From the IMG/VR virus record IMGVR_UViG_3300023176_004969, positions 1-27,281 of that record: a stretch of DNA of 27,281 bases. One strand, written 5' to 3'. This document shows, one piece after another, positions 14,501 through 26,900 of the stretch. The translations under genes and the position numbers were made by a program. A model generated the notes under the pieces. The model searched no databases. It was not told the DNA's origin and saw only the letters and a program-made list of their open reading frames with translations. Source of the DNA: a virus. Within the stretch, counting starts at the first letter, position 1. The number at the start of each line of letters is the position of its first letter.

Positions 14501-14977
14501 ATTTATCACCCAGTAAAATATAAACCGTTGTTTGGTAGTAAAGCGAGTAGTAATTTGCAAGCAGTATTTAAAATTGTAAAAAATCCTACAAAGGTAGTAA
14601 ATGATAACGATATTAAAGCAAGGGTAATTGAAGCAATAAATGAGTATTTCTCTTTAGAAAACTGGGATTTTGGAGAAACATTTTATTTCAGTGAATTAGC
14701 TGCATATATTGTAAAACAAACTGCGCCTGATCTTAGTAGTATAGTTCTAGTTCCAAGACAAGAATCGCAAAGTTTTGGTAGTATGTATGAAATCAAAAGT
14801 GAAAACGATGAAATATTCATTAGCTCGGCAACAGTCGAAGATGTAGAAATTATTGATGCTATAACAGCAAGTAGATTGAAAGCAGCCGGAAATGTAGTAA
14901 CCAGTGATGAGGTTCTCAACACAGGAGTTCAAAGTAGTGAATCAGCAAGCACAATTATTATTGGAGGCGATTATTAA
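11519..14977 (+). CDS. gp6: gp6 baseplate wedge protein, enlarged
   Basis: 1152 residues against 660 in T4. gp6 is the ring-forming wedge protein of the inner baseplate. The N-terminal about 115 residues are strongly gp6-like (YADFQSYDFDNLRRTM, YIESSEYLALIDLIAFLGQNLAFR, ENFIEIAERRESILRLA). A central APSTYYTQNRLITGEDYN block (from residue 422) is the conserved segment shared with J-type baseplate proteins. The end has WDFGETFYFSELAAYI and EIFISSATVEDVEIIDAI, also family marks. The extra length lies mainly between about 520 and 980 and is beta-rich, with Asp-rich loops DADGYIDN (801-808) and DSDDDGVVDDPD (817-828) that resemble calcium-binding loops. GAGGA precedes the ATG by nine bases. The stop overlaps the ATG of the giant gene by one base. 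Confidence 0.92.
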   Translation: MSSTERQNRLLLAEDWKTIYQSFKYADFQSYDFDNLRRTMISYIRQNYPEDFNDYIESSEYLALIDLIAFLGQNLAFRTDLNARENFIEIAERRESILRLARLISYNPKRNQAANGLLKIESISSTEDVVDSNGNNLANQSIIWNDGTNPNWYEQFIKILNAALPVNTAFGRPIKKATINGVVTEQYRFNGINTDIPSFTFSKQINSVSTQFEIVSTGIDTDTNSLVEEDPLPGNKMAFVYRDNGQGAGSNNSGFFMHFRQGVLKNNTFAITNNAPNTVVNIDTDNINDSDVWLYKLDKQNNEESLWTKVDAVEGNNVIYNSVSKGIRDIYAIQTRIEDRISLIFADGVFGNIPKGSFKVYYRTSKNLDFRINPSDLIGINVQIPYVDRSNKEQTLNLVLELKSVVENSSTSETNESIKSVAPSTYYTQNRLITGEDYNIGTLGINQQIIKTKAINRTSSGISRYYDLRDATGKYSNTLMYGNDGVLFAEEFNELDSFEFATKTDIEAAINNLIIPKIKTANIKNYYYEKFPRNTSIANLNITWNQTTTGTNISTGYFTDLYTLPVVVSSFTQGLPKYIEPEALIKFAPPAGFYFDKDNALKEGTPSVAGDRTYIWSKVISVDEDGTVIDADTGLGPIVFNDVIPNGVTVAEIISPIVGALTGDVTVQLVDQVFAYKTFGLRYDVDARQWKLVLNTNLNANSDFSLGKQGDNTNQQLDASWLLLFETNGEKYTMTTRSYRYVFESDDQIRFYHDSTDRIYDSKTGKIVKDSITVLSNNNQPDSLNAFTVDWPWQVVKEYRDADGYIDNKKLEVGFFDSDDDGVVDDPDTFRNIIQPTVSPTTKYIFAKKYTRNGTEVYDYINAESENIVVPALGDPNAITSYADGTIIYNWKKDIFYTVNLTSNQFELNTNYKVYTGRDNIKFGYSHAANENRRIDPSSSNIMDVYILTKSYDTNYRKSLNGEITDVVLPPSSDSLFQSYGADIAQIKSISDEVIYHPVKYKPLFGSKASSNLQAVFKIVKNPTKVVNDNDIKARVIEAINEYFSLENWDFGETFYFSELAAYIVKQTAPDLSSIVLVPRQESQSFGSMYEIKSENDEIFISSATVEDVEIIDAITASRLKAAGNVVTSDEVLNTGVQSSESASTIIIGGDY

Positions 14978-17900
14978 TGTCATATAACGACGAGCAAAAC
15001 GAATACCCTTTGCCAGTTGGCGATTCCAGTAATCAAAAAAGTGCTAATTTTTTACCAAGATATTTTAGAAGCGATGCTAACAAAAAATTCTTAGGCAGCA
15101 CTCTTGATCAAGTTACTTCTCCGGGAGTTGTAGAAAAAATTAATGCTTTTGCCGGACGTAGAGAAGCAAAGGCTGTGAAAGCTACTGACACCTACTTGCC
15201 AGAAATAAGTGCAAACAGAGAAAATTATCAGCTGGAACCTGCTGTTGTAATTAAAGACAATATTGGTAATGTTGACTTTTATAAAGATTATAATGATTAT
15301 ATTGGACAACTAACTGCTTTTAGATCTACAACAAAAGATCACAGTAAATTAAACAGTCAAGAATTTTATTCTTGGGATCCCCATGTTGATTGGGATAAAT
15401 TTACAAACTTCCGTGAATATTATTGGTTACCAAATGGACCACAAGAAGTTCCTGTAGTAGGACAAAGTTTAGAAGTCCGTAGCACATATACAATATCAAC
15501 TGTCACTGATGACGATAACACTGCTTTCCTTTTAACACCAAATGGATTAACAAGAAATCCAACAATAAAATTATTTAGAGGTCAAACATATAGATTTGAA
15601 GTGGATTGCCCAGGACATCCTATTAGTATTGCAATCAGTCGTGCTTTCCAGCCTGCTGTTGATGTTATTGACAGTAGTCTTATTACTACATTATACGAGG
15701 ATGGTATTGAAATTATCCCAGAAGATACAGGAGAGCTGAAAGACAGAGAATATGCTATTCGAGAAGGCTTTATTGAAAAAGGCATTCTTGAATTTACTGT
15801 TCCGATGAACGCCCCTGAAACATTATACTATATAAGTCAAAATGATATCAATACTAGTGGAGTATTTAATATCTACGATATAGAAGCAAACACAGAAATT
15901 GATGTCGCAGCAGAAATACTTGGTAAAAAAACTTATACAACAAGTAACGGTTGGAATTTCACAAATGGTATGAAAGTGTATTTCCAAGGCAATGTTACTC
16001 CAGCAGAATATGCTGAAGGATTATTTTATGTTGAAGGTGTAGGCGAAGGCATAAAACTTATTCCATTGACAGACTTAGCTGTTCCTGCTATATTCACACA
16101 AGATACACTTATACCATTTGATACAAACGGCTTTGACAGAGTTCCTTTTGGCGATGCAAAAAGTTTTGCAGGAACAAAAGATTATATCTGTATTAACAGA
16201 GCAGATGAAAGCAGGAATGGGTGGGCAAGATATAACCGTTGGTTCCACAAAGATGTAATAGAATTAGCTGCACAAATTAACAATCAAGATGCAGGCCTAG
16301 ACGAGTCGTTTAGAGCAAAACGTCCTATTATAGAATTTGAAGCAAACATACGTTTGTATAATCATGGATCAACAGCAAAGAAGAATGTTGATCTTGTTGA
16401 TACCTATACTAAAGATGTTTTTAGTAATATAGAAGGACAAGCAGGATACAATATCGATGGCATAGATATTGTAGAGGGTATGCGTATTTTGTTTACAGCA
16501 GATCCTGATACTTTAGTAAACGGCAAAATTTATGAAGTTAAATTTATTACACATACTAATACAACTCAAATTAGTTTAATTGAAACTGAAGACACTGATC
16601 CTTTATTAGACCAAACAGTTTTAGTTAAAGATGGTAACAAAAATGCTGGTAAGATGTTTTGGTATAACGGAACAGAATGGCAATCTGCGCAAGATAAAAC
16701 AGCCTTAAACCAAGCACCAAAATTTGATTTATTTGATAGCAATGGATATAGCGTAGGTGACACAGATTATTATCCAGCAAACAGTTTTAATGGTAACAGG
16801 ATTTTTGCATATAGAGTTGGCACCGGTGCAAATGACACAGAATTAGGATTTCCATTATCTTACAAAAATATTAACAATGTAGGTGATATAGTATTTGATT
16901 TTCCTTTGCTTACTCAAAGCTACGAGTATGAAACAAATAATACTATTTTTACAACTGCAAGTGAAGAATTATTTTTAAAGAAAATTAAAAACGGTTCCAC
17001 ATACTATTGCAACGGTTGGACAAAAGCAAATGAATTAAGCAGTCAATATGTGATTAGAAAATACACTGGCGATGATATAACAAATCGCTTTCCTATTGAT
17101 GTATATAAAAATAGTGCAAATCTAACAGACTTGGTTTGTAAGGTATTTGTTAACAACAAATTTTTAATACAAGGCATTGATTGGAATTTTGTAGATGACT
17201 TGTCTGTAAGAAAAATTAATCTAGTTGAAGAATTATCTACAGATGATGTTATTATTATTAAAACAAAAAGCAGTGCAGAAAAAACAGATGTTGGATATTA
17301 TGAAATACCCTACAATTTAGAACGCAACCCACTAAACAATAATATTACAGAATTTACACTTGGTCAAGTAAATGATCATGTTGAAGGCATGATTGCTGAA
17401 ATACCAGAATTTTCTGGTATGCAACCAGGACGTAGTAATCTTAGAGATTTGGGTATAGTATCAAAATATGGACGCAAGTTCTTACAACACAGCGGACCTA
17501 TAAACTTACCTCTTTATCATTTAACAGATAAAAATGCAAATATAGTAAAAGCTATTAGGTTAGCAAAAACAGAATACAGCAAATTCAAAAGGGAATTTTT
17601 AAAAGCAGCAACCAATAGTTCTTTTGTAGGACCTATAAAAGATCATGTTGATTTAATTATGCAAGAATTGACAAAAAACAAGTCAAAAAATATGCCATTT
17701 TACAGCACTGATATGTTAGGATTTGGTGGTGCTAAACTACTTGAATATAAAGTTTTAGATAGCAGAAATACATATTATGCTTTATCAAAAATATTCAATG
17801 TAAAACAATTAAGTAGAAAAGCTGTGTATGTTTACATTAACGATACACAATTAGTTTATGGACTTGATTATACTTTTACCGATAACGGATTTGTAGATAT

Positions 17901-20900
17901 TACAGCGACAATGCAAAATGACGATGTAATTAAAATTTATGAGTATGAAAATACTGAAGGTAGTTTTGTTCCTCCGACTCCAACAAAAATAGGAATTTAT
18001 CCTTCGTATGTTCCGTCATTGCAAGTAGATAATACATATTCTTCAAATACCAATATAATAATAGGTCACGATGGTAGTAAATCTGTTGCCTATAATGATT
18101 ATAGAGATGATCTACTTTTAGAATTAGAAAAAAGAATTTATAATAATTTAAAAATTGATTATGATAAGTCTATTTTAAATATACATGATTACATAGAAGG
18201 CAATTATCGCAATAGTAATATTACAAAAAAATCATTAGACAAAATATTAATAAGTGACTTTATTTCTTGGTTACCATTGGTAGGAAATCCTGATTATACT
18301 GAAAATGATTTTGTAACACGAGGTGATGGTTTTACTTACAATTACAGCAGGAGTGTAAGTCCTACTGGTGAACAACTACCAGGGTATTGGCGTGCAGTAT
18401 ACAAAATGGCATACGAAACTGACACACCTCATACAACTCCATGGGAAATGCTAGGATTTAGTGTTAAGCCTACATGGTGGGAAACCAAATACGGTCCAGC
18501 ACCTTATACAAAAGATAATTTGATAATGTGGAAAGACATTGAAAATGGTTATATTAAAGAACCAGGCAAACCACTTATTGTTGCAAAAAAATATGTGCGT
18601 CCAGGCTTGACAAGTCATTTGCCCGTAAACGAATATGGACAATTATTAGATCCACTAGCCAGCGGGTATGCTAAAGATTTTAGCTACACAACTATGTCTA
18701 ATGTTTTATTTAAATTTGGAGATGAAGCACCTATTGAAACAGCATGGAGACGTAGTAGTGATTATGCTTTTAGTTTATTACTAGCTATGATTGTAAATAG
18801 ACCTGCACAAGTTTTTGCAATTGCATTTGATAGATCTAGAACTAGTAGGAATCTTGCTGGTAATTATGTTTACAATAACAAAAAAGCAATTCGTTCAGTT
18901 GATCTAGTTTTTCCTAAAACTAAAACAAATAATTTAGTTAATCAAACATTGGGTTTAGTAAATTATATAGAAAATTATTTACAAAGCAATATCAATGCAA
19001 ATTATGAAAAATATATTGATAATTTACAAAATTTAAACTCACAAATGGGAATTAAATTAGCAGGATTTGCAGATAAAGACAAATTAAAACTAGTATTAGA
19101 CAGTAGGACACCTTTAAATCAAGGTAATGTTTTTATTCCTCAGGAAAATTATCAAATTTTCCTAAACACAAGTAGTGCGCAAAATCTCATTTCTTATAGT
19201 GGAATAGTAATTGAAAAAGTAGATAGAGGATTTAAAGTTTCTGGATATGATAAAGAAGATCCATTCTTTACAATCTATAAACCTTTTGAAAGCGCAAACG
19301 ATATTGCAATCAACGTTGGCGGCATCAGTGATAGTTTTATAACCTGGGATGAAGGCAAACAACTTGTCGCAGGAAAAATTGTAAAATACAATAATAGATT
19401 CTACAGGATAAATGAAACACACACAACCGGAACAAATTTTGACAACACTTTGTATACACAATTAAACGAGTTGCCTATTACAGGTGGTGCTACTGCTTTA
19501 ATTAGAAAAAGATATCAGTCTGTTCCTTCTGTTGTTGATTATGGCACTGTATATACAAAGATACAAGAAGTCGTTGATTTTATTTTAGGTTATGAAAAAT
19601 ATTTAAAAGAACAAGGATTTGTTTTTGATTATAATAATAGAGAAACTGAAAGTATTGAAGATTTTAGGTTAGCTATAAAAGAATATTTGTTTTGGACAAC
19701 ACAAAATTGGGCAGAAGCAAGTGTAATCGTATTAAGTCCCGCAGCTAACCAACTTAAATTTTCTAAAGATTATTTTGTTGTAGATAATATCTTTGACAAT
19801 TTTTATGGTCTGGATGTTTTACAAGCCGATACTTCAAAACTGAGAAGTAGCTTTACTAACATAATTAGAGACAATACAAACCAATTTGGTATTACTCCAA
19901 AATCAACAGCTCAAGGCATATTCTTTGTTAAACTTCCGCTTGTTCAAAAAGAGCATGTTGTGCTAATTGATAATACCACGGTATTCAATGATACAATATA
20001 TGATCCTGAGCCAGGCTATAGACAAGAGCGTATAAAGATTGTAGGATATAGAACCGACGGGTGGAACGGTAGTCTAAATATTCCAGGCTTCACATATGAT
20101 GAAGCACTTGTCACAGAATGGGAATCTTGGAAAGATTATTACATTGGCGAACTAGTAAAATATAAACAATTTTATTATACTGCTACTGTAACACATACAG
20201 GCACAGAAGAATTTGATTTTAACAACTGGAATGTGTTGCCAAAACGTCCTGAAAGTTCTTTGATGCCTAACTGGGATTATAGAGCAAATCAGTTCACTGA
20301 TTTTTATGATTTAGATACTGATAATTTTGACAGCGAACAGCAACGTTTAGCACAGCATTTGATAGGCTATCAAAAACGTCAATATTTAGAAAACATAATC
20401 AATGATGATGTTGCACAATACAAATTCTATCAAGGAATGTTACAAGACAAAGGCACAAAAAATGCACTAACAAAACTATTTGACAAGTTAGGCAGTGCAG
20501 ACAAAGACAGTCTTGAATTTTATGAAGAATGGGCAATACGTTTAGGACAGTATGGTGCGACAGATAGTTTTGACGAAGTTGAATATCAACTAGACGAAAA
20601 ACAATTTAGGATTGAACCTCAAACTGTTGAACTTGTAAACACTGTTGATATTAGCCGAACAGACCTTGTTTACCAATATCCTAAAAATAAAGTTTACTTG
20701 CAAAACCAAGATTATGATCATGCACCATTTCCAACTAATTCTAGTTTAGAAGAATATACAAAGACTGGCGGATATGTAGCATTAGATCAAGTTAATTTTA
20801 TTGCACGTAGTTTAAAAGATGTTCTAAGTTTTGATATTAATTCAGTTAACCTAGACACATATATTTGGGTGCCTGAAGTTCAACAGAGTTGGAATGTTTA

Positions 20901-23900
20901 CAAGCATATTCAATCACCTGCACGTATAAACAAAATTATAAAAACAGATTTAGGATTCACAGCAATATTTGATAGAGCTGTGCCATTTACAACTGGTGAA
21001 ATAATCGGTATTAACAATATAAACGAGGATGTAAATGGATTTTGGACAGCTAGAGATGTATCATTAAATGTTGTAGAATTTTATTCTAACAAAGACATCG
21101 GCGATGATGAAATTGATTTAAGCGATAGCACTCTTGGAATAGTAAGTCAGCTGAACAGTCGCAGAATAGCAAATATCACCGATGTGAACGCTTTACTAAT
21201 AGACTACGATATCAATGACAATGATAATTTATGGATAGACAATAACGGAGCCGAAAAAAGCGAAGTTATTTCAAATACAAAAATATTTAATCTACAAGCA
21301 GAAATACCAAACGAAGAAGGCCTTAACGATGTAGGATATGGCACAGCTTTTGCTGCAAGCGGCAGCAATCAAGTATTAGCAGTTGGTATGCCTGATGTTG
21401 GCTTGAATGGTAAAGTAGCCGTTTATTCAAGATTAAGTGAAGCATTAGAATACACATTATTACAAACACTAGAACCAGAAGCAATTTCATCAGTAGGTAT
21501 TGTAGGAATTGTGAATAGCAATCCAGGTGAAATTACTACTTCAGGTCCGCATGGTTTAAGAGAAAGTGAAAGAATACAAATCAGAAACGCAGAAGGACTT
21601 ACTGCTTTAAACGACAATTACTATTATGTTTCTATTTTGACTTCTACATCATTTAGTATCTATAATGATAAAGATCTTACTTCTCCTGTTGATACTTCAG
21701 CAATGGGTTCACACACAACTAATTCTGGTTTAATTTCTACAGGTGTTTTATATGACACCGGTTCTGGGTTTGGAACATCAGTTGATGTAACTCAAAATGG
21801 ACAATACATTTTAGTTGGTGCGCCGTTAGCAAGTGATGTTCGCAGTAAGTATGTTGGAGAATTTGACGGCACAGCAAGTTATTTACAATATGATATTGTA
21901 AGCGATAGAGGAACACTATGGAGAGCTGTTAGAGACACACCGGCTGGTATTGCGGATAGCACAATAGGAACATTATCTCAAGATTGGGAATTGGTTGATG
22001 TTCTTGAAGCAGATCCCACAGGAAATCTAAGCGGTTATAGCAATCAAGGTGTTATCCATGTTTACAAAAAAGATGTAACAACATATAAATTAGAAACCAC
22101 AATCTTATCTCCTGTAGCTAGAGATAATGAACAATTTGGTATTGCTATTAAATCGGCATTTACTAACGATTTAGTTCATAGGTTCTACATAAGAAGTTTA
22201 GCAGATAACGGCAGAATCTATTTTATAGAAAATAGTTTAGCAAATGTTAATTTTTTCAACTATACTAGAGATCAAAATTACAAAGGCACTTTTGATCCTT
22301 TGAAAAATTATTATCAAAATGAGATAGTATTTGCTGATTATATTTTGTATAGAGCTACAACTAATATTTTTGCAAGTAGTGGTGTTTTACCTGGCAGCTC
22401 ATCAGATTGGGAAGCATTAGATCAATATGTTGATTATGTAGGGTTTGTGCCTAACTTTGGAGATGTTACAGCAGTTGAAAGTGACAGTGTTGGTTTAGGA
22501 ACTGCTGTTGAAATTGGTAAAAGTTTTGACGTTAGTAAAGATGGCAGTGTATTAGCTATATCAGGTTATTTGGATCTTACAGAAATTAATCGTATAAGTG
22601 TATACAGATATAATGATAATCAAGGCCGTTACATATATGAATCCAATATTGATGGCGATATAAAATTAGAAGAAGATTTTGGACAAGCTCTTGCTGTTTC
22701 TGATGATGGAAAAGATATAGCAGTTGGTGCTATAGGTAGTGATGTTACTGGATTAAACAACGGAAAAGTTTATATTTTTAGATATAACTTTGATAGTGAT
22801 AATCCTGAATATAGTTTTCAACAAGAATTATTTTCACCAAAAGGTGATGCAAATGAAGCGTTTGGATATAGTATCGATTTTGCAAATAATAAATTAGGTA
22901 TTATGAGTATAAACGGAGATAATATTTCTCAAGTTACATTTGATAGCAACACAACACAATTTGATAATAGTGCTACAACAATTACAGACACTGTAAGAGA
23001 TAATGGACAAGTATACATTTTTGAAAATTATAATGATACTTGGATATATGCAGAAAAAATGCGCTATTTTAGAGACACAACAAAAGCAGTTGAACCAACA
23101 TTAAAACTAATTGATAATCATATTATTGTTGGACAGCCTGGTTCGTTGTTTACAAACGATGCAGGTGTTGGAACAAATACTGGTTTTGTTGTAGATTTTA
23201 GATCTGACAAAAATACAAACTCATGGACATCAAACAGTTTAGTTCAAGATTTTGTTGATTTAACAAAAATTAAAAATGTTTTCTTATACGATAAAACCAA
23301 TGGAGATCTTGTAACATATTTAGATTATATCGACCCTGTGCAGGGAAAAATTGCAGGACCTGCAGAACAAGAATTGTCATATAAACTATATTATGATCCT
23401 GCTGTTTATAATATAGGCAGCACAAATACAGGAAACAAAACACCTTGGGACAGTAGTTATATAGGAAAACTGTGGTGGGATTTAAGCACTATTAAGTGGT
23501 TTAATACAAGACAACGTGGATTAGAATATAAAACTAATAACTGGAATACACCATTACCTAGTTTTGAAGTAGATGTCTATGAATGGGTTGAAAGTGATTT
23601 ACTTCCAACAGAATGGGATGATATTGCAGACACTGTAGAAGGTTTAGCCGATGGCATTAGCGGAACATCTAAGTATGGTGACGATAGTTATGTAATAGCA
23701 AACATTTATGATCCTGTTACAGGAACGTTTGCAAACAAATATTATTATTGGGTAAAAAATAAAAAAACATTGCCTTCAATTGAATCAAGATCAATTAGTG
23801 CATTTGATGTTACACTTCTTATACAAGATCCTGCAGGGCAAGGATACAGATTTGTTGCGTTCTATGAAAACAACAAATTTGGACTTTATAACGTAAGAAA

Positions 23901-26900
23901 TCTAGTCAAGGATGAAAATATAGTTCTGCATATTGAATGGAAAAAGTTTGAAACTGAAAACAACATTCATAGTGAATATCAGCTTCTAACTGAAGGTGTG
24001 CCTTCAAGTAAACCAAATGCAGATATTGTGCAAAAATGGATAGACAGTTTAGTTGGTTATGATAAAAACAGTAACCAAATACCTGATATAGATATAAGCA
24101 TACCACGTAGATATGGTGTTTTAAACACACCTAATCAAAGTATGTTTATTAATAAAACTGAAGCCTTAAAACAAATAGTTGAAAGGGTCAACGGTGTATT
24201 AGCGGAAAATTTAATTGTTGATGATTTTGACATCAGTGGATTACAAAAAGTTGATCCTTTGCCTAGCATATACAGTAATGATTATGATGTAAAAATTGCA
24301 AGTGAAAATCTTTTAAGATTTGTTGCAGTTGCTAAAATTGAAACTGCTACTTTGTCGCCTACAGTTATTGACGGTAGAATAAAAAGTGTTACAATTACTA
24401 ATCCTGGTAGAGGATATATTGACACTAGTTATGTTTCTGGTAGTGTAAGAAAAGGTCCAACAGTTGACATTAGAGGCACAGGAACTGGTGCAAAAATACA
24501 ATTGTATATTAATAATATAGGACAAGTAACTAGTGCAGTAGTTTTGAATGAAGGTAAAAATTATGGTGCCGATACAATTTGTATTGTAAGACGTTTTACT
24601 GTCCTAGTAGAAAACGATAGCACTATAGGCGGATTTTGGAGTTTATACAATTATACACCTGCACAACGAGAATGGAGTGTTGAAAGAATACAATCATATG
24701 ACACAACTCTGTATTGGCAATATGTAGATTATTATGTAGATGGATATGATGAAACAACAGCTATAAATCATTTAGTCCCAGGCAGCTATGCTCTTGAAGC
24801 AACAAATGACCTTATTGGTGAAATTGTTAAAATCGAAAATATAGGTTCAGGCGGTTGGCTTCTACTAGAAAAAATAGATAATCAGCCAGAAGTAGATTAT
24901 ACTGTAAATTATAAAGTAATTGGTAGACAAAACGGAACAATAGAATTCAGTAAATTGTTATATCAAAATGTATCAAGCGGTTTTGATAATCAAGTATTTG
25001 ATTCTTATTTGTATGATAGAGAACCAGTTAATGAAGTTCGTATAATTATGGAATCATTACAAAATCAAATATTTGTTGATCAATTAGAAGTTGAATGGAA
25101 TAAATTATTCTTTGCAAGTGTAAGATATGCATTATCAGAACAGGTTAATATTGATTGGATATTCAAAACCAGCTTTGTTAAAGCACAACACAACGTTGGC
25201 GAATTAGAACAGAAAATAACATTTAAAAATGATAATTTATCAAATTATCAAGATTATGTAAACGAAGTTAAACCTTACAAAACCAAAATTAGAGAATATG
25301 TTAGCAGTTACCAAAAAACTGAACCTTCTCAAACAAGCGTCACAGATTTTGACCTACAGCCACGTTATGATGCAGTTGAAGGACGTATTGTTGCTGAAAG
25401 AACAAGTGTATTTAATAGCGAAGTTCAGACATATAGTCCTTTTGTTCAAACTTATCCTCAGAAACATTGGTTAGATAATGTTGGTTTTGAAATCAAAGAA
25501 ATTAAAATTTACGACGGTGGTAGTGGATGGACAGACGGTCCTAACGTTACAATCAGCGGCGGCGGAGGTCCTACACTAAAAGGGACAGCATCTCTTGCAG
25601 GAACCAAGGTAAATTCAATAGAAATTAATACAAGTAATGCTAGATACATTACAGCTCCTACAATTACATTTGATGGAAGTCAAGACGAAGACTCTACACC
25701 AGCAAAAGCAATTGTTATACTTGGAAATGGTAAAGCAAAAGCCACACATATGTTAATGAAGTTTGACCGTGTAAGTGGTAGCTTAGTATTCACAAGTCTT
25801 CAAGTTCCTACAGAAACATTTACAGGAACTGGTGCACAAGAAGAATTTACACTTACTTGGCCTATTGACACAAGAAAATCAAAAGTTGTTGTAACAGTAA
25901 ATGGAGTTGAAGCATTAAGTAGTGAATACACCCCAGGAAACAAAGAAGATACAAGTGTAGGTTATACTAGAAACCTGGGCACTATTACCTTTACTGAACC
26001 ACCTGCTTTGGGTGCAGAAATTTTGGTTGATTATTATAGAAACGCAAGTATGCTTACTGCTGCTGATAGGATTAGTTATTTTTATAAACCTACAACTGGT
26101 ATGCCTGGTTTAGGCACTAATGAAGACGGCAGTGTTGATTTAGCACAAGTAATGGACGGAATTGATTATGGTGGAGTTCAGATAGACACAATCAGTTTTG
26201 GCAATACTCTTGGATTTGATGCCGATGGTTTTGGAGCCAATAGTTTTGACACATATGATACTACATTTGATGATGAAATATTTGTCTTAGATGGAAGCAC
26301 TGATATTTTAGATTTAGCTCTTCCTCTCGAAGCCAATGTTGAATACAATGTATACTTTAAAAGTGTATTAGCACCTACTAGTGAAAATCCTATTAGATTA
26401 GACAGTTCATCATGGCCTACTCCAGATCCAAAGGTTCCATATGCAGTTATATCTCCTATTACAGGTGACGGTATAACCACAAGTATTGTTGTAAACGATA
26501 TTTTAGAAAAATTCAATGAACTCGACGATGTTCCGTATGTTGCAAACACAACAGGCGATACTGTAATATTCAGAAAAGCATCTAGTGATGGAACTACAAC
26601 ACCAGACTTTACAAACTTTGACATAGAATTAAAAGGCGGCGATTTTGCGCTTTCTACAGCTACCGGTGTGCAAGCAGGTGATATAACTGTTGACGGTGAT
26701 GGGTTTGTTACGCCAACAACGAGCAAAGGTCCAGAAGAGCAAGTTCCAGGACAGTTAGTCGATGCACTTGATATACAAGTCTTCAACAGAGTTCAAGACG
26801 GCCAAGGTATAATTACAGTTCATAACTACCTAACCGATGATGGTAGATTAGAATATCCATTAAGTGGAGTTGCTGCATCTCAAACAAATGTTATTGCTAA

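Larger units (their letters stand above)
21334..23220 (+). other. Integrin-like FG-GAP beta-propeller region (giant protein 2120-2748)
   Basis: Recurrent units of the form (F/Y/L)G.(S/A/T)(V/L/I)..S.(D/N)G..(L/I)AVG.....G.VY(V/I)(Y/F): YGTAFAASGSNQVLAVGMP, FGTSVDVTQNGQYILVGAP, FGQALAVSDDGKDIAVGA, FGYSIDFA, with intervening GVIHVYKK, GKVYIFRY and GQVYIFEN strands. I count roughly six or seven blades, several interrupted by inserted modules. FG-GAP propellers are adhesion folds in integrins and bacterial surface proteins. Confidence 0.6.

Noticed and set aside
26178-26786. 202-codon open frame on the minus strand opposite the giant gene
   Set aside because: It is antisense to a continuous, well-patterned frame; its composition (Ser/Val/Pro-rich) is that of a complement of Asp/Gly/Thr codons, and no ribosome-binding site or family motif supports it.
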